DNA from: JAAXGI01 sp965206975
Lineage (GTDB): Bacteria; Gemmatimonadota; Gemmatimonadetes; Longimicrobiales; Gaopeijiaceae
NCBI GenBank assembly: GCA_965206975.1
Contig: OZ242253.1
Span: 2,666,001-2,730,000, forward strand
Length of the DNA: 64,000 bases
Direction of reading: 5' to 3'
Shown here: positions 44,026 to 53,605 of the stretch, in pieces
Position numbering within the stretch: the stretch's first letter is position 1
Layout of the letters: every line of letters begins with the position of its first letter
Notes under the pieces: generated by a model
Told to the model about the DNA's origin: nothing
The model's input: only the letters and a program-made list of their open reading frames with translations
Database searches by the model: none
Translations under genes and position numbers: made by a program

Positions 44026-45273
44026 GTGCCCGAGCGATCCTTAACGCCGCGCCCGCCTTGGGCGGGGCAAAGGATCCTCCTCGGGGTCACGGGAGGTATC
44101 GCCGCCTACAAGGCCGTGCAGCTCGCGAGCGACCTGACCCGCCTCGGCGCCCTCGTGGACACTGCTATGACCGAAGCGGCTAGGGGCTTCGTCTCGCCCG
44201 TCAGCTTCGAAGGGGTGACGGGGAGAAGGGTCTACGGGGAAGCGTTCTCGACCCTCGAGGCTCCCCTCCACCTGCGCCTCGCAAGCGAGGCGGATGTCGT
44301 TGTCGTGGCCCCCGCGACCGCGGATCTCATCGCACGCGCCGGAGCGGGCCGGGCAGACGACCTCCTCGCTGCCATCCTCCTCGCCACGCGGGCGCCCGTC
44401 CTCCTGGCCCCGGCAATGAACGAGCGCATGTACACCCACCCGCAGACGCAGCGGAATATCGCTCACTGTCGGGCCGCGCTCGGATACCGCATGATCGGGC
44501 CTGCGACCGGCGCCCTAGCCGCCGCCGAGGGGGAGGGGACCGGCCGCATGTCCGAGCCCTTCGAGATCGCGGAGCACCTAGGGCGGACGCTCGGCAGCGC
44601 GGGGACACTTTCGGGTCGGAGCGTCCTCGTGACGGCCGGCCCCACCCGCGAGCCGGTCGATGCGGTCCGTTTCGTCGGCAATCGCTCGTCGGGGCGGATG
44701 GGTTTCGCGCTCGCGAGAGAATCCTGGCTTCGGGGTGCGCACGTGACGCTCGTAACCGGGCCATCCACCCTCGCGGCTCCCGTGGGCGTGGAGACTCGGC
44801 GGGTCGAGACGGCCCGGGAGATGCTGGTCGCAGTGGAGTCGGCACTCCCCGAGGCCGACGTCGTCCTCTTCTCGGCCGCGGTCTCGGACTTTCGGCCCTC
44901 GAACCCCCGTGCCGACAAGATCAAGCGTCGGGGCGTCGGTGGACCCCTGGTCCTCGCCCTGGAGGCGAATCCCGACATCGCTCTCGATACGCTCTCCCTC
45001 CGCAAGGAGGGAGCGGTCGTCGTGGGCTTCGCGCTCGAGACGAGGCACCTCCACGAGGGCGCGGCCTCAAAGCTCGAGGAGAAGCACTTCGACATCGTCG
45101 TGGGAAACGATCCGAACGAGGCAGGCGCCGGGTTCGATCTGCCGACGAACCGGGCGACGCTCTTCTACCGGGAGGGTGAGGCGGAGCCGCTCCCCCTTCA
45201 GTCGAAAGAGGCGCTTGCCGGGGAAATCCTCGATCGTGCGATTCAGGTGGCGACTTGGAACCACCCGGCGTGA
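44026..45273 (+). CDS. coaBC: Phosphopantothenoylcysteine decarboxylase/synthetase CoaBC
   Basis: 415 residues. CoaC half: ILLGVTGGIAAYKAVQLASD (FMN), the catalytic motif APAMNERMYTHP. CoaB half: VTAGPTREPVDAVRFVGNRS, DKIKRRG. Catalyses two steps of coenzyme A synthesis. GTG 44026 lies three bases after rpoZ and the stop overlaps the next gene. Confidence 0.95.
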   Translation: MPERSLTPRPPWAGQRILLGVTGGIAAYKAVQLASDLTRLGALVDTAMTEAARGFVSPVSFEGVTGRRVYGEAFSTLEAPLHLRLASEADVVVVAPATADLIARAGAGRADDLLAAILLATRAPVLLAPAMNERMYTHPQTQRNIAHCRAALGYRMIGPATGALAAAEGEGTGRMSEPFEIAEHLGRTLGSAGTLSGRSVLVTAGPTREPVDAVRFVGNRSSGRMGFALARESWLRGAHVTLVTGPSTLAAPVGVETRRVETAREMLVAVESALPEADVVLFSAAVSDFRPSNPRADKIKRRGVGGPLVLALEANPDIALDTLSLRKEGAVVVGFALETRHLHEGAASKLEEKHFDIVVGNDPNEAGAGFDLPTNRATLFYREGEAEPLPLQSKEALAGEILDRAIQVATWNHPA

Positions 45274-46085
45274 GGAACCGCCCGGACCCCGCCGAGCTCG
45301 CCCGATACGTTCGCCAGCGGGCGGAGCTCGGGGCGGGGGAGTGGGTGCTGGAGCGCCTGACGAAGAGCGAGGCCCTGAAGCTCGCCCGGGAGGCGGGCGC
45401 TGCCCCCGGGGATGACGCCACGACGCCTTCCCAACCGGACCCCACGGACACCTCACGACCGGTGGGACGCCGGAGCTCGAAGGCGACAACGAAGCCCGGG
45501 GCCAAGCCACCTCCCCCGCCGATCCGCCTCCCGACCGGTCACGGGGAGCTCGAGGAGGTTGCCCGGTCGTGCACGCGCTGCCGGCTCGCGGAAACCCGGA
45601 ATCAGGTCGTCTTCGCGGACGGGAACCCGAAGGCGCCGCTGATGGTCGTCGGAGAGGCGCCCGGCGCCGACGAGGACCGGACGGGCCGCCCCTTCGTCGG
45701 ACGTGCCGGAAGGCTCCTCGATCTCCTCCTCGAGGCGGTCGATCTCTCGAGGCAGGAGTCCGTGTACATCTGCAACGTGCTCAAGTGCAGGCCGCCTGGG
45801 AACCGGAATCCCGCACCCGATGAGATCGCGACGTGCACACCCTTCCTTCGTCAGCAGATCGCCCTCGTCAGGCCCAGGGCAATCCTTGCACTCGGCGGCT
45901 TTGCGGGGCAGTCACTCACGGGCACTAAGCGCCGCGTGGGAGAGCTTCGCGGCCAAGTGACTGCTTGTGGGGAGACGCCTCTCGTCGTTACTTATCATCC
46001 GTCCGCACTCCTCAGGAATCCCAGATGGACCCGCTCAGCCTGGGAGGATCTGCAGCTCCTTCGGAGTGTCCTGGACGGGGTGTAA
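45270..46085 (+). CDS. Type-4 uracil-DNA glycosylase (Fe-S)
   Basis: About 271 residues. A low-complexity N-terminal region (1-90, Pro/Arg/Lys-rich) precedes the UDG domain with four Fe-S cysteines C101, C104, C173 and C189 (spacing x2, x68, x15). The active-site motif is GEAPGADEDRTGRPFVGRAG, followed by NVLKCRPPGNRNP and the terminal HPSALLRNP. Removes uracil from DNA. GTG 45270 overlaps the coaBC stop. Confidence 0.93.
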   Translation: MRNRPDPAELARYVRQRAELGAGEWVLERLTKSEALKLAREAGAAPGDDATTPSQPDPTDTSRPVGRRSSKATTKPGAKPPPPPIRLPTGHGELEEVARSCTRCRLAETRNQVVFADGNPKAPLMVVGEAPGADEDRTGRPFVGRAGRLLDLLLEAVDLSRQESVYICNVLKCRPPGNRNPAPDEIATCTPFLRQQIALVRPRAILALGGFAGQSLTGTKRRVGELRGQVTACGETPLVVTYHPSALLRNPRWTRSAWEDLQLLRSVLDGV

Positions 46086-46135
46086 ACGCATTCTCATCAG
46101 CAGGTCATGAGTGACGGTATGATCCTCTGCCTTAG

Positions 46136-47584
46136 GTGAACGTGCCTGCTCTGAAGACGGAGACCGGGCCTAGGGTGCCGGCCCGCTACGACCGAGAGCC
46201 ACCCTTCTCGCTCGAGGCCGAGATCTCGGTCCTCGCCGGCATCCTCCTCGACGCCGAGGCCATGGTCCGTGTTGAGGAGATCGTCGATGCCTCCATGTTC
46301 TTCCGCGAGGCGCACCGGATCCTCTTTCGAACGATGCGCCAGCTTCAGGAGAAGCGGACGGCGGTCGACCCCGTCACTGTGGGAGACCACCTCCGCACCA
46401 CGGGCGAGCTCGAGCGCACCGGGGGCATGGAGTACCTCGCGGAACTCATTGACGCGGTCCCGACAGCCGCCAATGTCCACTACCACGCCCGTATCGTTCG
46501 GGACAAGGCACTCCTACGAAGGCTGATCGACGCCTCTACCCGGACGATCCAGGATGTCTACGAACCCGGCGAGCGCTCCGTTGACGACCTAGTGGACGAG
46601 GCGGAGGCACGGGTCTTCCAGGTCGCAGAGACGCATGACCGGGGCGGCTTCGTCTGGATCAAGGACCTTCTCTGGGAGGCGTTCGAGAACATCGAGAAGC
46701 TCCAGGCGAGCAAGGGCGGCCTGACGGGTGTGCCCTCCGGCTTCCGGAATCTGGATCACATGACGACAGGGCTGCAGAACGGCGACTTGGTGATCGTCGC
46801 CGCGCGGCCCGCGATGGGAAAGACCTCCTGGGTCCTGAATGTGGCGCAGAGCGCGGCGATCAAGCACAAGGTCCCGGTCGCCGTCTTCTCGCTCGAGATG
46901 TCGAAGGAGCAGCTCGTCTATCGGCTCCTATGCTCGGAGGCCCGGGTCGATGCGCAGGACCTGAGGCGGGGGAGCCTGTCCTCCTCGGACTATCAGCGGA
47001 TCGGGACGGCCGGGGCTCGCCTGAACACGGCCCCGATCTGGATCGACGACTCACCGGGCGGCACGGTCCTCGAGATGCGGGCCAAGGCCCGACGCCTCAA
47101 GGCCGAGGGAAACCTGGGGCTCCTCGTGATCGACTACCTGCAACTTATGGAAGGGACGGGCCGCGTCGAGAGTCGTCAGCAGGAGGTCACGCAGATCTCA
47201 CGCGGGCTGAAGGCGCTTGCCCGGGAGCTCAGCGTCCCCGTGGTCGCCCTCTCCCAGCTCTCCCGGGGTCCCGAACAGCGTGTGGACCATAGGCCCCAGC
47301 TCTCCGACCTGAGGGACTCGGGCTCGATCGAGCAGGACGCCGACCTCGTCATGTTCCTCTACCGTCCCGAATACTACAGCTCCTCGGGGTTGGATGAGGA
47401 CGGGAACTCGCTCGAGGGGAAGGCCGAGCTGATCGTAAGCAAGCAGAGGAACGGGCCCACCGGCAAGATCAATCTCCACTTCAACAAGCAGTACACCAGA
47501 TTCGACGAGCTCGCGAACGACGGCGAGGACAGCTGGACGGATCGCGAGACGGGGGTGGCCCACCCGGGTGGCGCACGAATCTAG
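46136..47584 (+). CDS. dnaB: Replicative DNA helicase DnaB
   Basis: 482 residues. N-terminal domain (PFSLEAEISVLAGILLDAEA) and RecA-like C-terminal domain with Walker A ARPAMGKTS near residue 223, FSLEMSKEQLVYRLLCSEAR, LLVIDYLQLMEG (Walker B) and the arginine finger region SDLRDSGSIEQDADLVMFLY. No intein. Unwinds DNA at the fork. GTG 46136 or GTG 46142 are both possible starts. Overlaps ispD. Confidence 0.96.
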   Translation: MNVPALKTETGPRVPARYDREPPFSLEAEISVLAGILLDAEAMVRVEEIVDASMFFREAHRILFRTMRQLQEKRTAVDPVTVGDHLRTTGELERTGGMEYLAELIDAVPTAANVHYHARIVRDKALLRRLIDASTRTIQDVYEPGERSVDDLVDEAEARVFQVAETHDRGGFVWIKDLLWEAFENIEKLQASKGGLTGVPSGFRNLDHMTTGLQNGDLVIVAARPAMGKTSWVLNVAQSAAIKHKVPVAVFSLEMSKEQLVYRLLCSEARVDAQDLRRGSLSSSDYQRIGTAGARLNTAPIWIDDSPGGTVLEMRAKARRLKAEGNLGLLVIDYLQLMEGTGRVESRQQEVTQISRGLKALARELSVPVVALSQLSRGPEQRVDHRPQLSDLRDSGSIEQDADLVMFLYRPEYYSSSGLDEDGNSLEGKAELIVSKQRNGPTGKINLHFNKQYTRFDELANDGEDSWTDRETGVAHPGGARI

Positions 47585-48293
47585 CCGACCGACCCTCGGT
47601 GTGGCGGTCCCGGCGGCTGGGCTCGGGTCCCGGATGGGGGGCCGGAGGAAGGCATTCGTGACCCTCGCCGGGAAACCACTCCTGCAGCACGCGCTCGCCC
47701 CATTCCTCGCCCACCCGTGGGTCCGCTCCATCGTCGTGGCGCTGCACCCGGAGGATCACCGCGCCCCGCCCACCTGGCTGAGAGAGCTGGCCCCGCGCGT
47801 CCAGCTCGCCCGTGGGGGCGAGACGCGGGTGCACTCGGTCGGGGCCGCGGTCGACGCCCTCGCCCCCGACGTCTCCTGGGTAATGGTGCACGACGGGGCG
47901 CGTCCGCTCGTCACGGCCTCGATCGTAGAGCGGTGTGCGAGAGCCGCGCTCGCCGGCCGCGCCACGGTCGCCGGGTGGCCCTTGACCGACACGGTGAAGG
48001 AAATCGACGCCCGGCGGGAGATCCGCTCGACACCCGAACGGTCCAGGCTTTGGGCGGCGCAGACACCGCAGGTCTTCCCGCGAAGGGGACTCGCCACCGC
48101 GTACACCCAGGCTATCAGGGAGCGCTTCCCCGGGACGGATGACGCAGAGATCTTCGCCCACTACCAGGGACCCGTGCACGTCGTCGAGGGGGCGCCCTGG
48201 AATCTCAAGGTGACGCGCCCCGAAGATCTCATCGTCGCCGAAGCGCTCTACCGGGAGCTCCCCCGCACCGGAGCATCCAAGGGGTCCGGATGA
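47568..48293 (+). CDS. ispD: 2-C-methyl-D-erythritol 4-phosphate cytidylyltransferase
   Basis: 241 residues. CTP-binding start VAVPAAGLGSRMGGRRKAF, catalytic region VMVHDGARPLVTASIVERCA, and AAQTPQVFPRRGL, then DDAEIFAHYQGPVHVVEG. The MEP isoprenoid pathway enzyme. GTG start inside the last codons of dnaB; stop overlaps the next gene. ispF is not adjacent. Confidence 0.94.
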   Translation: MAHESSRPTLGVAVPAAGLGSRMGGRRKAFVTLAGKPLLQHALAPFLAHPWVRSIVVALHPEDHRAPPTWLRELAPRVQLARGGETRVHSVGAAVDALAPDVSWVMVHDGARPLVTASIVERCARAALAGRATVAGWPLTDTVKEIDARREIRSTPERSRLWAAQTPQVFPRRGLATAYTQAIRERFPGTDDAEIFAHYQGPVHVVEGAPWNLKVTRPEDLIVAEALYRELPRTGASKGSG

Positions 48294-49477
48294 CCTCCCC
48301 TCGCATCCTTCGAGTCGATCTCGAGGACCCCGCCCAATTGGACCGAATCGTCGGGCACCTAGAGGATGGAGGGCTCCTCGGCTATCCTACCGAGACGGTC
48401 TACGGGCTCGGGGCCGAGGCGACCCCTGGGGGGATCCGGGCCGTCCGGAGGCTGAAGGGGAGGGGGGAAGAGAAGCCCTTCCTGATTCTCCTCCCGGAGC
48501 CGGAATCCGAGGCCGAAAGCGTCCTCGAATGGACGCCTTCGGCTCGCTCGCTTGCGGAAGCGGTCTGGCCCGGCGCCCTGACGCTCATCCTCAGGGATCC
48601 GGGTGGCAGATACCCCGCGGGGGTCCGAAGCTCCGGCGGGGGGGTCGCGGTCCGCGTGAGCAGTGATCCCTTCGTTTCGGCGCTCATGCGGCTCTGGCAG
48701 CGGCCTCTTCTGTCGACCAGCGCGAACCGCGCGGGAAAGCCCCCCGCCCGGAACGCCGAAGCGGTCGGGAGAATGTTGACTGGAGCCACGGAGGTACACC
48801 GACTCTGGATCGTGGACGGCGGGTCGAGGCTCGGGACCGAACCGAGCACGATCGTGGACTGCACCCAACCGAGGCCGCGGGTACTTCGGCAGGGCACGCT
48901 TTCCCTGTCCCGCCTCCTAGAGGTAGAGCGTGAACTCGCGCCTGAGGGTGGCGACAGGCCTTCGGGCGAGGCAGGGAGGCCGCTTGGGCGGCCGGACGAC
49001 GAGCCCTATCGCCTGCTCTTTCTCTGCACCGGAAATACCTGCCGGAGTCCAATGGCAAGCGGACGGGCCCGGCAACTCCTCGAGAGCTGGGGGTGGAGGG
49101 GAATCGAAGTGAGGTCTGCCGGCGTGGCCGCGTTCCCCGGAAGCCCCGCGAGCGGGGGCGCCCTCCGTGCGGCCGAGGGATACGGGATCGACCTCGCCTC
49201 GCACGAGAGCGCTCAGTTGACCGTAGAGTTGGTCCGTTGGGCCGATCTGATCCTGACGATGTCCGAAGGGCACGTTCGCGCCGTCGCGGAGCTCGGCGGG
49301 ATCGGGAAGGCGGAGCTCATCACCCGCTTCGCCACAGGCGGGGGGGGCGAGGACGCGGAGCTGGGCGTTCTCGATCCGGTGGGGGGGGATGACGCCTTCT
49401 ACCACGAGACGTTCGAACAGCTGAGCGAGCTCGTGGTGCAGTCCCTTGTCCGGCTTGACGGGAAGGAGCCGGGGTGA
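48290..49477 (+). CDS. L-threonylcarbamoyladenylate synthase fused to low-mass protein phosphatase
   Basis: 395 residues in one frame. Residues 1-205 are a TsaC/YrdC domain (GYPTETVYGLGAEATP, KGRGEEKPFLILLPE, PLLSTSANRAGKPPA, STIVDCTQ) that makes threonylcarbamoyl-AMP for the t6A base of tRNA. A linker of about 35 residues leads to a low-molecular-weight phosphotyrosine phosphatase: LLFLCTGNTCRSPMA has the C246-x5-R252 loop, and LDPVGGDDAFYHETFEQL carries the catalytic Asp. Both active sites look intact. Usually these are separate neighbouring genes. Confidence 0.92.
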   Translation: MTSPRILRVDLEDPAQLDRIVGHLEDGGLLGYPTETVYGLGAEATPGGIRAVRRLKGRGEEKPFLILLPEPESEAESVLEWTPSARSLAEAVWPGALTLILRDPGGRYPAGVRSSGGGVAVRVSSDPFVSALMRLWQRPLLSTSANRAGKPPARNAEAVGRMLTGATEVHRLWIVDGGSRLGTEPSTIVDCTQPRPRVLRQGTLSLSRLLEVERELAPEGGDRPSGEAGRPLGRPDDEPYRLLFLCTGNTCRSPMASGRARQLLESWGWRGIEVRSAGVAAFPGSPASGGALRAAEGYGIDLASHESAQLTVELVRWADLILTMSEGHVRAVAELGGIGKAELITRFATGGGGEDAELGVLDPVGGDDAFYHETFEQLSELVVQSLVRLDGKEPG

Positions 49478-50319
49478 TCGGAGCCTCGACGCGGCTCTTC
49501 GCCGTCCTCGGCGACCCGGTCGCACACTCGCTCTCTCCCCGCATCCAAAACCCCGCTATCGAGGCGGCGGGAGTGGACGCTGTGTACGTCGCCCTGCGAT
49601 GCGGCCCGGACGAGGTGAGCGGGCTCATTCGCGGGCTCGCGTCAGCTGGCGGGGGGGGCAACGTAACGCTCCCGCACAAGGAGGCCACCGCGACCCTGGT
49701 GGATGAGCCAAGCGAACTCGTGATGCGGACCCGGGCGTGCAACACCTTCTGGCTCGAGGACGGCCGCCTCCGCGGCGAGAACACAGACGTGGCCGGCTTC
49801 CGCCGAGCCGTCACCTCCCTCCTCGGGCACTCCGCCGAGGGACTCCACGTCCTCCTCCTAGGCGCGGGCGGCGCAGCCCGGGCGGCGATAGTGGGTCTCA
49901 CCCTTGATGGCGCCGCCTCGATCTCGATCTCAAACCGAACGGAGCTCCGCGCCCGACAGCTGGCCGCGGAGCTCGGGGAGGGAAGGGCTCGCGTCATAAC
50001 CGCGGAATCCGAGCTTGTCGTTGCCCGCTTCGACATGGTCGTCAACACGACCGCGCTCGGCCTTCGCCCCGACGACCCTCTCCCCTACAATCTCTCCACG
50101 TTGCCTCCGCCGGGGGCGGTCCTGGACCTAGTCTACCGGCCGGAAGAAACGGACTTCGTCCGGGAGGCAAGAGCGTGCGGGATTCCGGCCGCAGATGGCG
50201 CGGAGATGCTGGTGCGACAGGGAGCGGAAGCGTTCGAGTGCTGGTGGCACCGCCCGGCACCGCTCGACGCGATGTTCCGGGCGATGGATGAGCTTCGCCG
50301 GAGGACACGGGCGGGTTGA
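49474..50319 (+). CDS. aroE: Shikimate dehydrogenase
   Basis: 281 residues. Substrate motifs VLGDPVAHSLSPRIQN and GGNVTLPHKEAT (catalytic Lys), NADP motif VLLLGAGGAARAAIVGL, and the C-terminal DGAEMLVRQGAEAFECW. Reduces 3-dehydroshikimate. GTG 49474 overlaps the fusion-gene stop. Followed by a 176-base gap before gap. Confidence 0.93.
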   Translation: MIGASTRLFAVLGDPVAHSLSPRIQNPAIEAAGVDAVYVALRCGPDEVSGLIRGLASAGGGGNVTLPHKEATATLVDEPSELVMRTRACNTFWLEDGRLRGENTDVAGFRRAVTSLLGHSAEGLHVLLLGAGGAARAAIVGLTLDGAASISISNRTELRARQLAAELGEGRARVITAESELVVARFDMVVNTTALGLRPDDPLPYNLSTLPPPGAVLDLVYRPEETDFVREARACGIPAADGAEMLVRQGAEAFECWWHRPAPLDAMFRAMDELRRRTRAG

Positions 50320-50495
50320 CGGCCCCTCGCCTGCGGCGCGACGTTAGCACCCGTCGTTCTCGCGCTCCAGATGGTGCGCGGTGTGACGTGCCAAGCCTCC
50401 CACGGGGTGTCCCGAGGGGTGCCGAGGAGCAGCGCTTCCGGGGTGACGCGGGGCCGTCGATCCAGAATCACAATGACACGGAGGAAGGGGAGACC

Positions 50496-51533
50496 ATGTC
50501 GATCCGCGTAGCCATCAACGGCTTCGGTCGCATCGGCCGTCTCGTGTTCAGGGCCGCCAAGGAGGCGGGAATGGGTACGATCGATGTCGTGGCGGTGAAT
50601 GACCTCACCGACAAAGCGACGCTCGCGCACCTCCTCAAGTACGACTCGGTGCACGGCAGCTACCGTGGCGAGGTCGAAGTCACCGCGGATGGGATCCGGG
50701 TGGACGGGGACGAGATCCGGGTCCTGAGCGAGACCGACCCGGCCCGGCTCCCGTGGAGCGCAATGGAGGTCGATATCGTCGTGGAGGCCACGGGCCGCTT
50801 CACCAAGCGGGACCAGGCGGCGGGGCACCTCACTGCGGGGGCGCGGAAGGTGATCATCTCCGCACCCGGGAAGGAGGAGGACATCACCGTCGTACTCGGC
50901 GTAAACGAAGGGGAGTACGATCCGGCCGCGCACTCAGTGATCTCGAATGCATCGTGCACGACGAACTGCCTGGCACCCCTGGTGAAGGTGGTTCTCGATC
51001 GATTCGGGCTCGTTCGGGGATGGATGACGACTGTGCACGCCTACACCAATGATCAGCCGAGCGTCGACTCGCCGCACAAGGACTTGAGAAGGGCCCGTTC
51101 GGCCGCCGTCTCTATGATCCCGACCACCACGGGCGCCGCGCGTGCGACGGCTCTCGTGATCCCTGAGGTAGCGGGGAAGCTGGATGGGATGGCAATCCGG
51201 GTGCCGACGCCGGACGTCTCACTGATTGACTTGACCGCTCAGGTCGAGAGGGACACGAGTGTCGCAGAGGTGAACGGCGCGCTCGAAGAGGCGGCAAACG
51301 GAGCGTTGAAGGGGATCCTGGCGGTGGAAAGCGATCCGCTGGTCTCCATCGACTTCGTGGGCAACTCCTGCTCATCCATCGTGGACCGCAACTCGACGGC
51401 CGTCATCGACAGTAGACTCGTCAAGGTTCTCGCGTGGTACGACAACGAATGGGGCTACTCGTGCCGGGTCCGGGACCTGATCCAGTATGTCGGTACAATG
51501 CTACCGTCTCGGACCACCGGGGCGCCCGCCTGA
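50496..51533 (+). CDS. gap: Glyceraldehyde-3-phosphate dehydrogenase
   Basis: 345 residues. NAD motif INGFGRIGRLVFRA, catalytic Cys in SNASCTTNCLAPL, and WYDNEWGYSCRV near the end. ATG 50496 follows a good GGAGGAAGGGGAG site. First gene of a glycolytic cluster with pgk and tpiA (gaps of 6 and 4 bases), which should be co-transcribed. Confidence 0.97.
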   Translation: MSIRVAINGFGRIGRLVFRAAKEAGMGTIDVVAVNDLTDKATLAHLLKYDSVHGSYRGEVEVTADGIRVDGDEIRVLSETDPARLPWSAMEVDIVVEATGRFTKRDQAAGHLTAGARKVIISAPGKEEDITVVLGVNEGEYDPAAHSVISNASCTTNCLAPLVKVVLDRFGLVRGWMTTVHAYTNDQPSVDSPHKDLRRARSAAVSMIPTTTGAARATALVIPEVAGKLDGMAIRVPTPDVSLIDLTAQVERDTSVAEVNGALEEAANGALKGILAVESDPLVSIDFVGNSCSSIVDRNSTAVIDSRLVKVLAWYDNEWGYSCRVRDLIQYVGTMLPSRTTGAPA

Positions 51534-51539
51534 TTCGAG

Positions 51540-52763
51540 GTGTCGCGAGTTCGAAGCCTGCGTGACCTCGAGGATAGGTCGCTCGAGGGCCGGCGCGTCT
51601 TCGTGCGGGCCGACCTGAATGTCCCCTTCGCCGCACACGGGCAGGTGTCGGACCCGACCCGTATCGTCGCGACGCTCCCCACGATTGTCCTCCTTCGGGA
51701 TCATGGCGCACGGATCGTCCTCGCGTCTCACCTGGGCCGACCGGGGGGGACGCCAGCGCCCGATCTCTCCCTCGGCCCGGTCGCCGAGATCCTCTCCGAA
51801 CGTCTCGAGACGCCTGTGCGGCTCATCGCCGGCGATCCGGGGGAAGAGGCAACCCGAAGCTCCGTCGAGAGGCTCGGCCCGAGCGAAGTGGCGATCCTCG
51901 AGAACACCCGCTACCACTCGGGGGAAACGAGCAATGATCCCGATCTTGCTCGGGCCTTCGGGTCGCTTGCAGACGCCTTCGTCGGGGATGCCTTCGGGGT
52001 GGCCCACCGAACCCACGCATCGAACGTGGGAGCTGCACGGGAGGTCCGAGGGCGGGGCGGGCCCGTCGTCGCCGGACTCCTCATGGCACGAGAACTCCAC
52101 TTCCTCCACGAGGTGCTGAGAGAACCGGGTCGACCTTTCGTCGCTGTCATGGGAGGAGCCAAGATCTCGGGGAAGCTCGAGCTCATCCGGGCCATCCTGC
52201 CTAGGGTCGACCGCCTCCTCGTGGGCGGGGCGATGGCCAACACGTTCCTGCTGGCACTCGGGCTCGAGGTCGGGAAATCGCTCGTCGAAGAGGAGCTCCT
52301 TCCGACGGCCTCGGAGATCCTCGACGAAGCGGGTGAGAAGCTCCTCCTCCCGGTGGACTGCACCGTGGCACCGGAGCTGGACGCCGCGGCCGAGCCGGTT
52401 CGGGCGGACCGGACCGAGATCGGAACCGGGGTGCAGATCGCAGACATCGGCCCCCGGACGAGAGAACTCTACGCGCGTGAGCTCGCTACCGCCCAGACGA
52501 TCGTCTGGAACGGTCCGATGGGGGTCTTCGAGCTGGAGCCGTTCGCCGCGGGCACCGCAAGGGTCGCCGAGGTCCTAGCCGACGCGGCAGATCGCGGCGG
52601 CATCGTGGTGCTTGGGGGCGGCGACTCGGCGGCCGCGGCCGCGGCGATGCGAGTCGCCGACCGAATGACACACGTCTCGACCGGGGGCGGTGCGGCGCTG
52701 GACCTCCTCGCGGGAAATGAGCTTCCCGGCGTCGCGGTGCTCGAGAGGACAAACGGGGGGTAA
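51540..52763 (+). CDS. pgk: Phosphoglycerate kinase
   Basis: 407 residues. N-domain RRVFVRADLNVPF, SHLGRPGG and the H-bearing GVAHRTHASN; C-domain MGGAKISGKLELI, NGPMGVFELEPF, and GGGDSAAAAAAM. Makes ATP from 1,3-bisphosphoglycerate. GTG start 6 bases after gap. Confidence 0.97.
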   Translation: MSRVRSLRDLEDRSLEGRRVFVRADLNVPFAAHGQVSDPTRIVATLPTIVLLRDHGARIVLASHLGRPGGTPAPDLSLGPVAEILSERLETPVRLIAGDPGEEATRSSVERLGPSEVAILENTRYHSGETSNDPDLARAFGSLADAFVGDAFGVAHRTHASNVGAAREVRGRGGPVVAGLLMARELHFLHEVLREPGRPFVAVMGGAKISGKLELIRAILPRVDRLLVGGAMANTFLLALGLEVGKSLVEEELLPTASEILDEAGEKLLLPVDCTVAPELDAAAEPVRADRTEIGTGVQIADIGPRTRELYARELATAQTIVWNGPMGVFELEPFAAGTARVAEVLADAADRGGIVVLGGGDSAAAAAAMRVADRMTHVSTGGGAALDLLAGNELPGVAVLERTNGG

Positions 52764-52767
52764 GAGG

Positions 52768-53541
52768 ATGAAGACGGTCATCGCGGGAAACTGGAAGATG
52801 CACCATGGCCCGACCGAGACGCGTGTCTTCCTCGACCGGTTTCCGGCGGAGGCGGCCGGCGACGGAGTGCAACTCCTGCTCTTTCTTCCCGCACTCTCCC
52901 TCACGACGGCCCGGGAACGGCTGCGAGCGACTGACGCCATCGGGCTCGGGGTGCAGAACGTCCACTGGGAAGCAGCGGGTGCCTTCACGGGAGAGACCTC
53001 TGCGGAGATGGCCCGAGGGGCCGGCGCGGCCTTCGCCCTCGTCGGGCACTCCGAACGCAGGCACCTCTTCGGCGAGACGGACGAGGAGGCCGCCAGGAAG
53101 GTGGCCGCCGTGAACCGCGCTGGGATGACCGCAGTCCTCTGTGTCGGGGAGACCCTCAAGGAGCGCGCCGCCGGCCGACTGGAAGAGATCGTGGGCCGGC
53201 AACTGGAACCGGTATTCTCGACGCTCGGGGGAGATTCAGCCGAGGGGAGCAGCCCCAGCGCTCTCCCCCTCATGATCGCGTACGAACCAGTCTGGGCGAT
53301 CGGGACCGGGAAGACCGCCACGCCCGACGATGCAGGAGCTGCCCACGCCTTCATCCGGGCGAAGCTATCGGGCGCGTTCGGAGCCTCCCGCTCCGGGTTC
53401 GTCCCCATCCTCTACGGCGGATCGGTCAAGGGGGAGAACGCTCGCGAGCTCCTGAGCGTCCCGGATGTAAACGGCGTCCTGGTGGGCGGCGCCTCGCTTG
53501 ACCCCGGATCCTTCGCCGAGATTGCGACGGCGGCTGGTTGA
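52768..53541 (+). CDS. tpiA: Triosephosphate isomerase
   Basis: 257 residues. AGNWKMHHGPTET (catalytic Lys), FALVGHSERRHLFGETDE (His), IAYEPVWAIGTGKTA (Glu), ILYGGSVKGENARELL (phosphate loop). ATG 52768 with TAAGAGG in front, 4 bases after the pgk stop. Confidence 0.97.
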   Translation: MKTVIAGNWKMHHGPTETRVFLDRFPAEAAGDGVQLLLFLPALSLTTARERLRATDAIGLGVQNVHWEAAGAFTGETSAEMARGAGAAFALVGHSERRHLFGETDEEAARKVAAVNRAGMTAVLCVGETLKERAAGRLEEIVGRQLEPVFSTLGGDSAEGSSPSALPLMIAYEPVWAIGTGKTATPDDAGAAHAFIRAKLSGAFGASRSGFVPILYGGSVKGENARELLSVPDVNGVLVGGASLDPGSFAEIATAAG

Positions 53542-53553
53542 CACTCCCCGCGG

Positions 53554-53568
53554 GCAAGGCGACCTTGC
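53554..53568 (+). terminator. Small hairpin after tpiA
   Basis: GCAAGG-CGA-CCTTGC, followed by TT only. A weak terminator or processing hairpin between tpiA and secG. Confidence 0.3.
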
Positions 53569-53605
53569 TTGGCCCAGCGGTCAACTAGTGTCCACCGGGA
53601 CCCCC

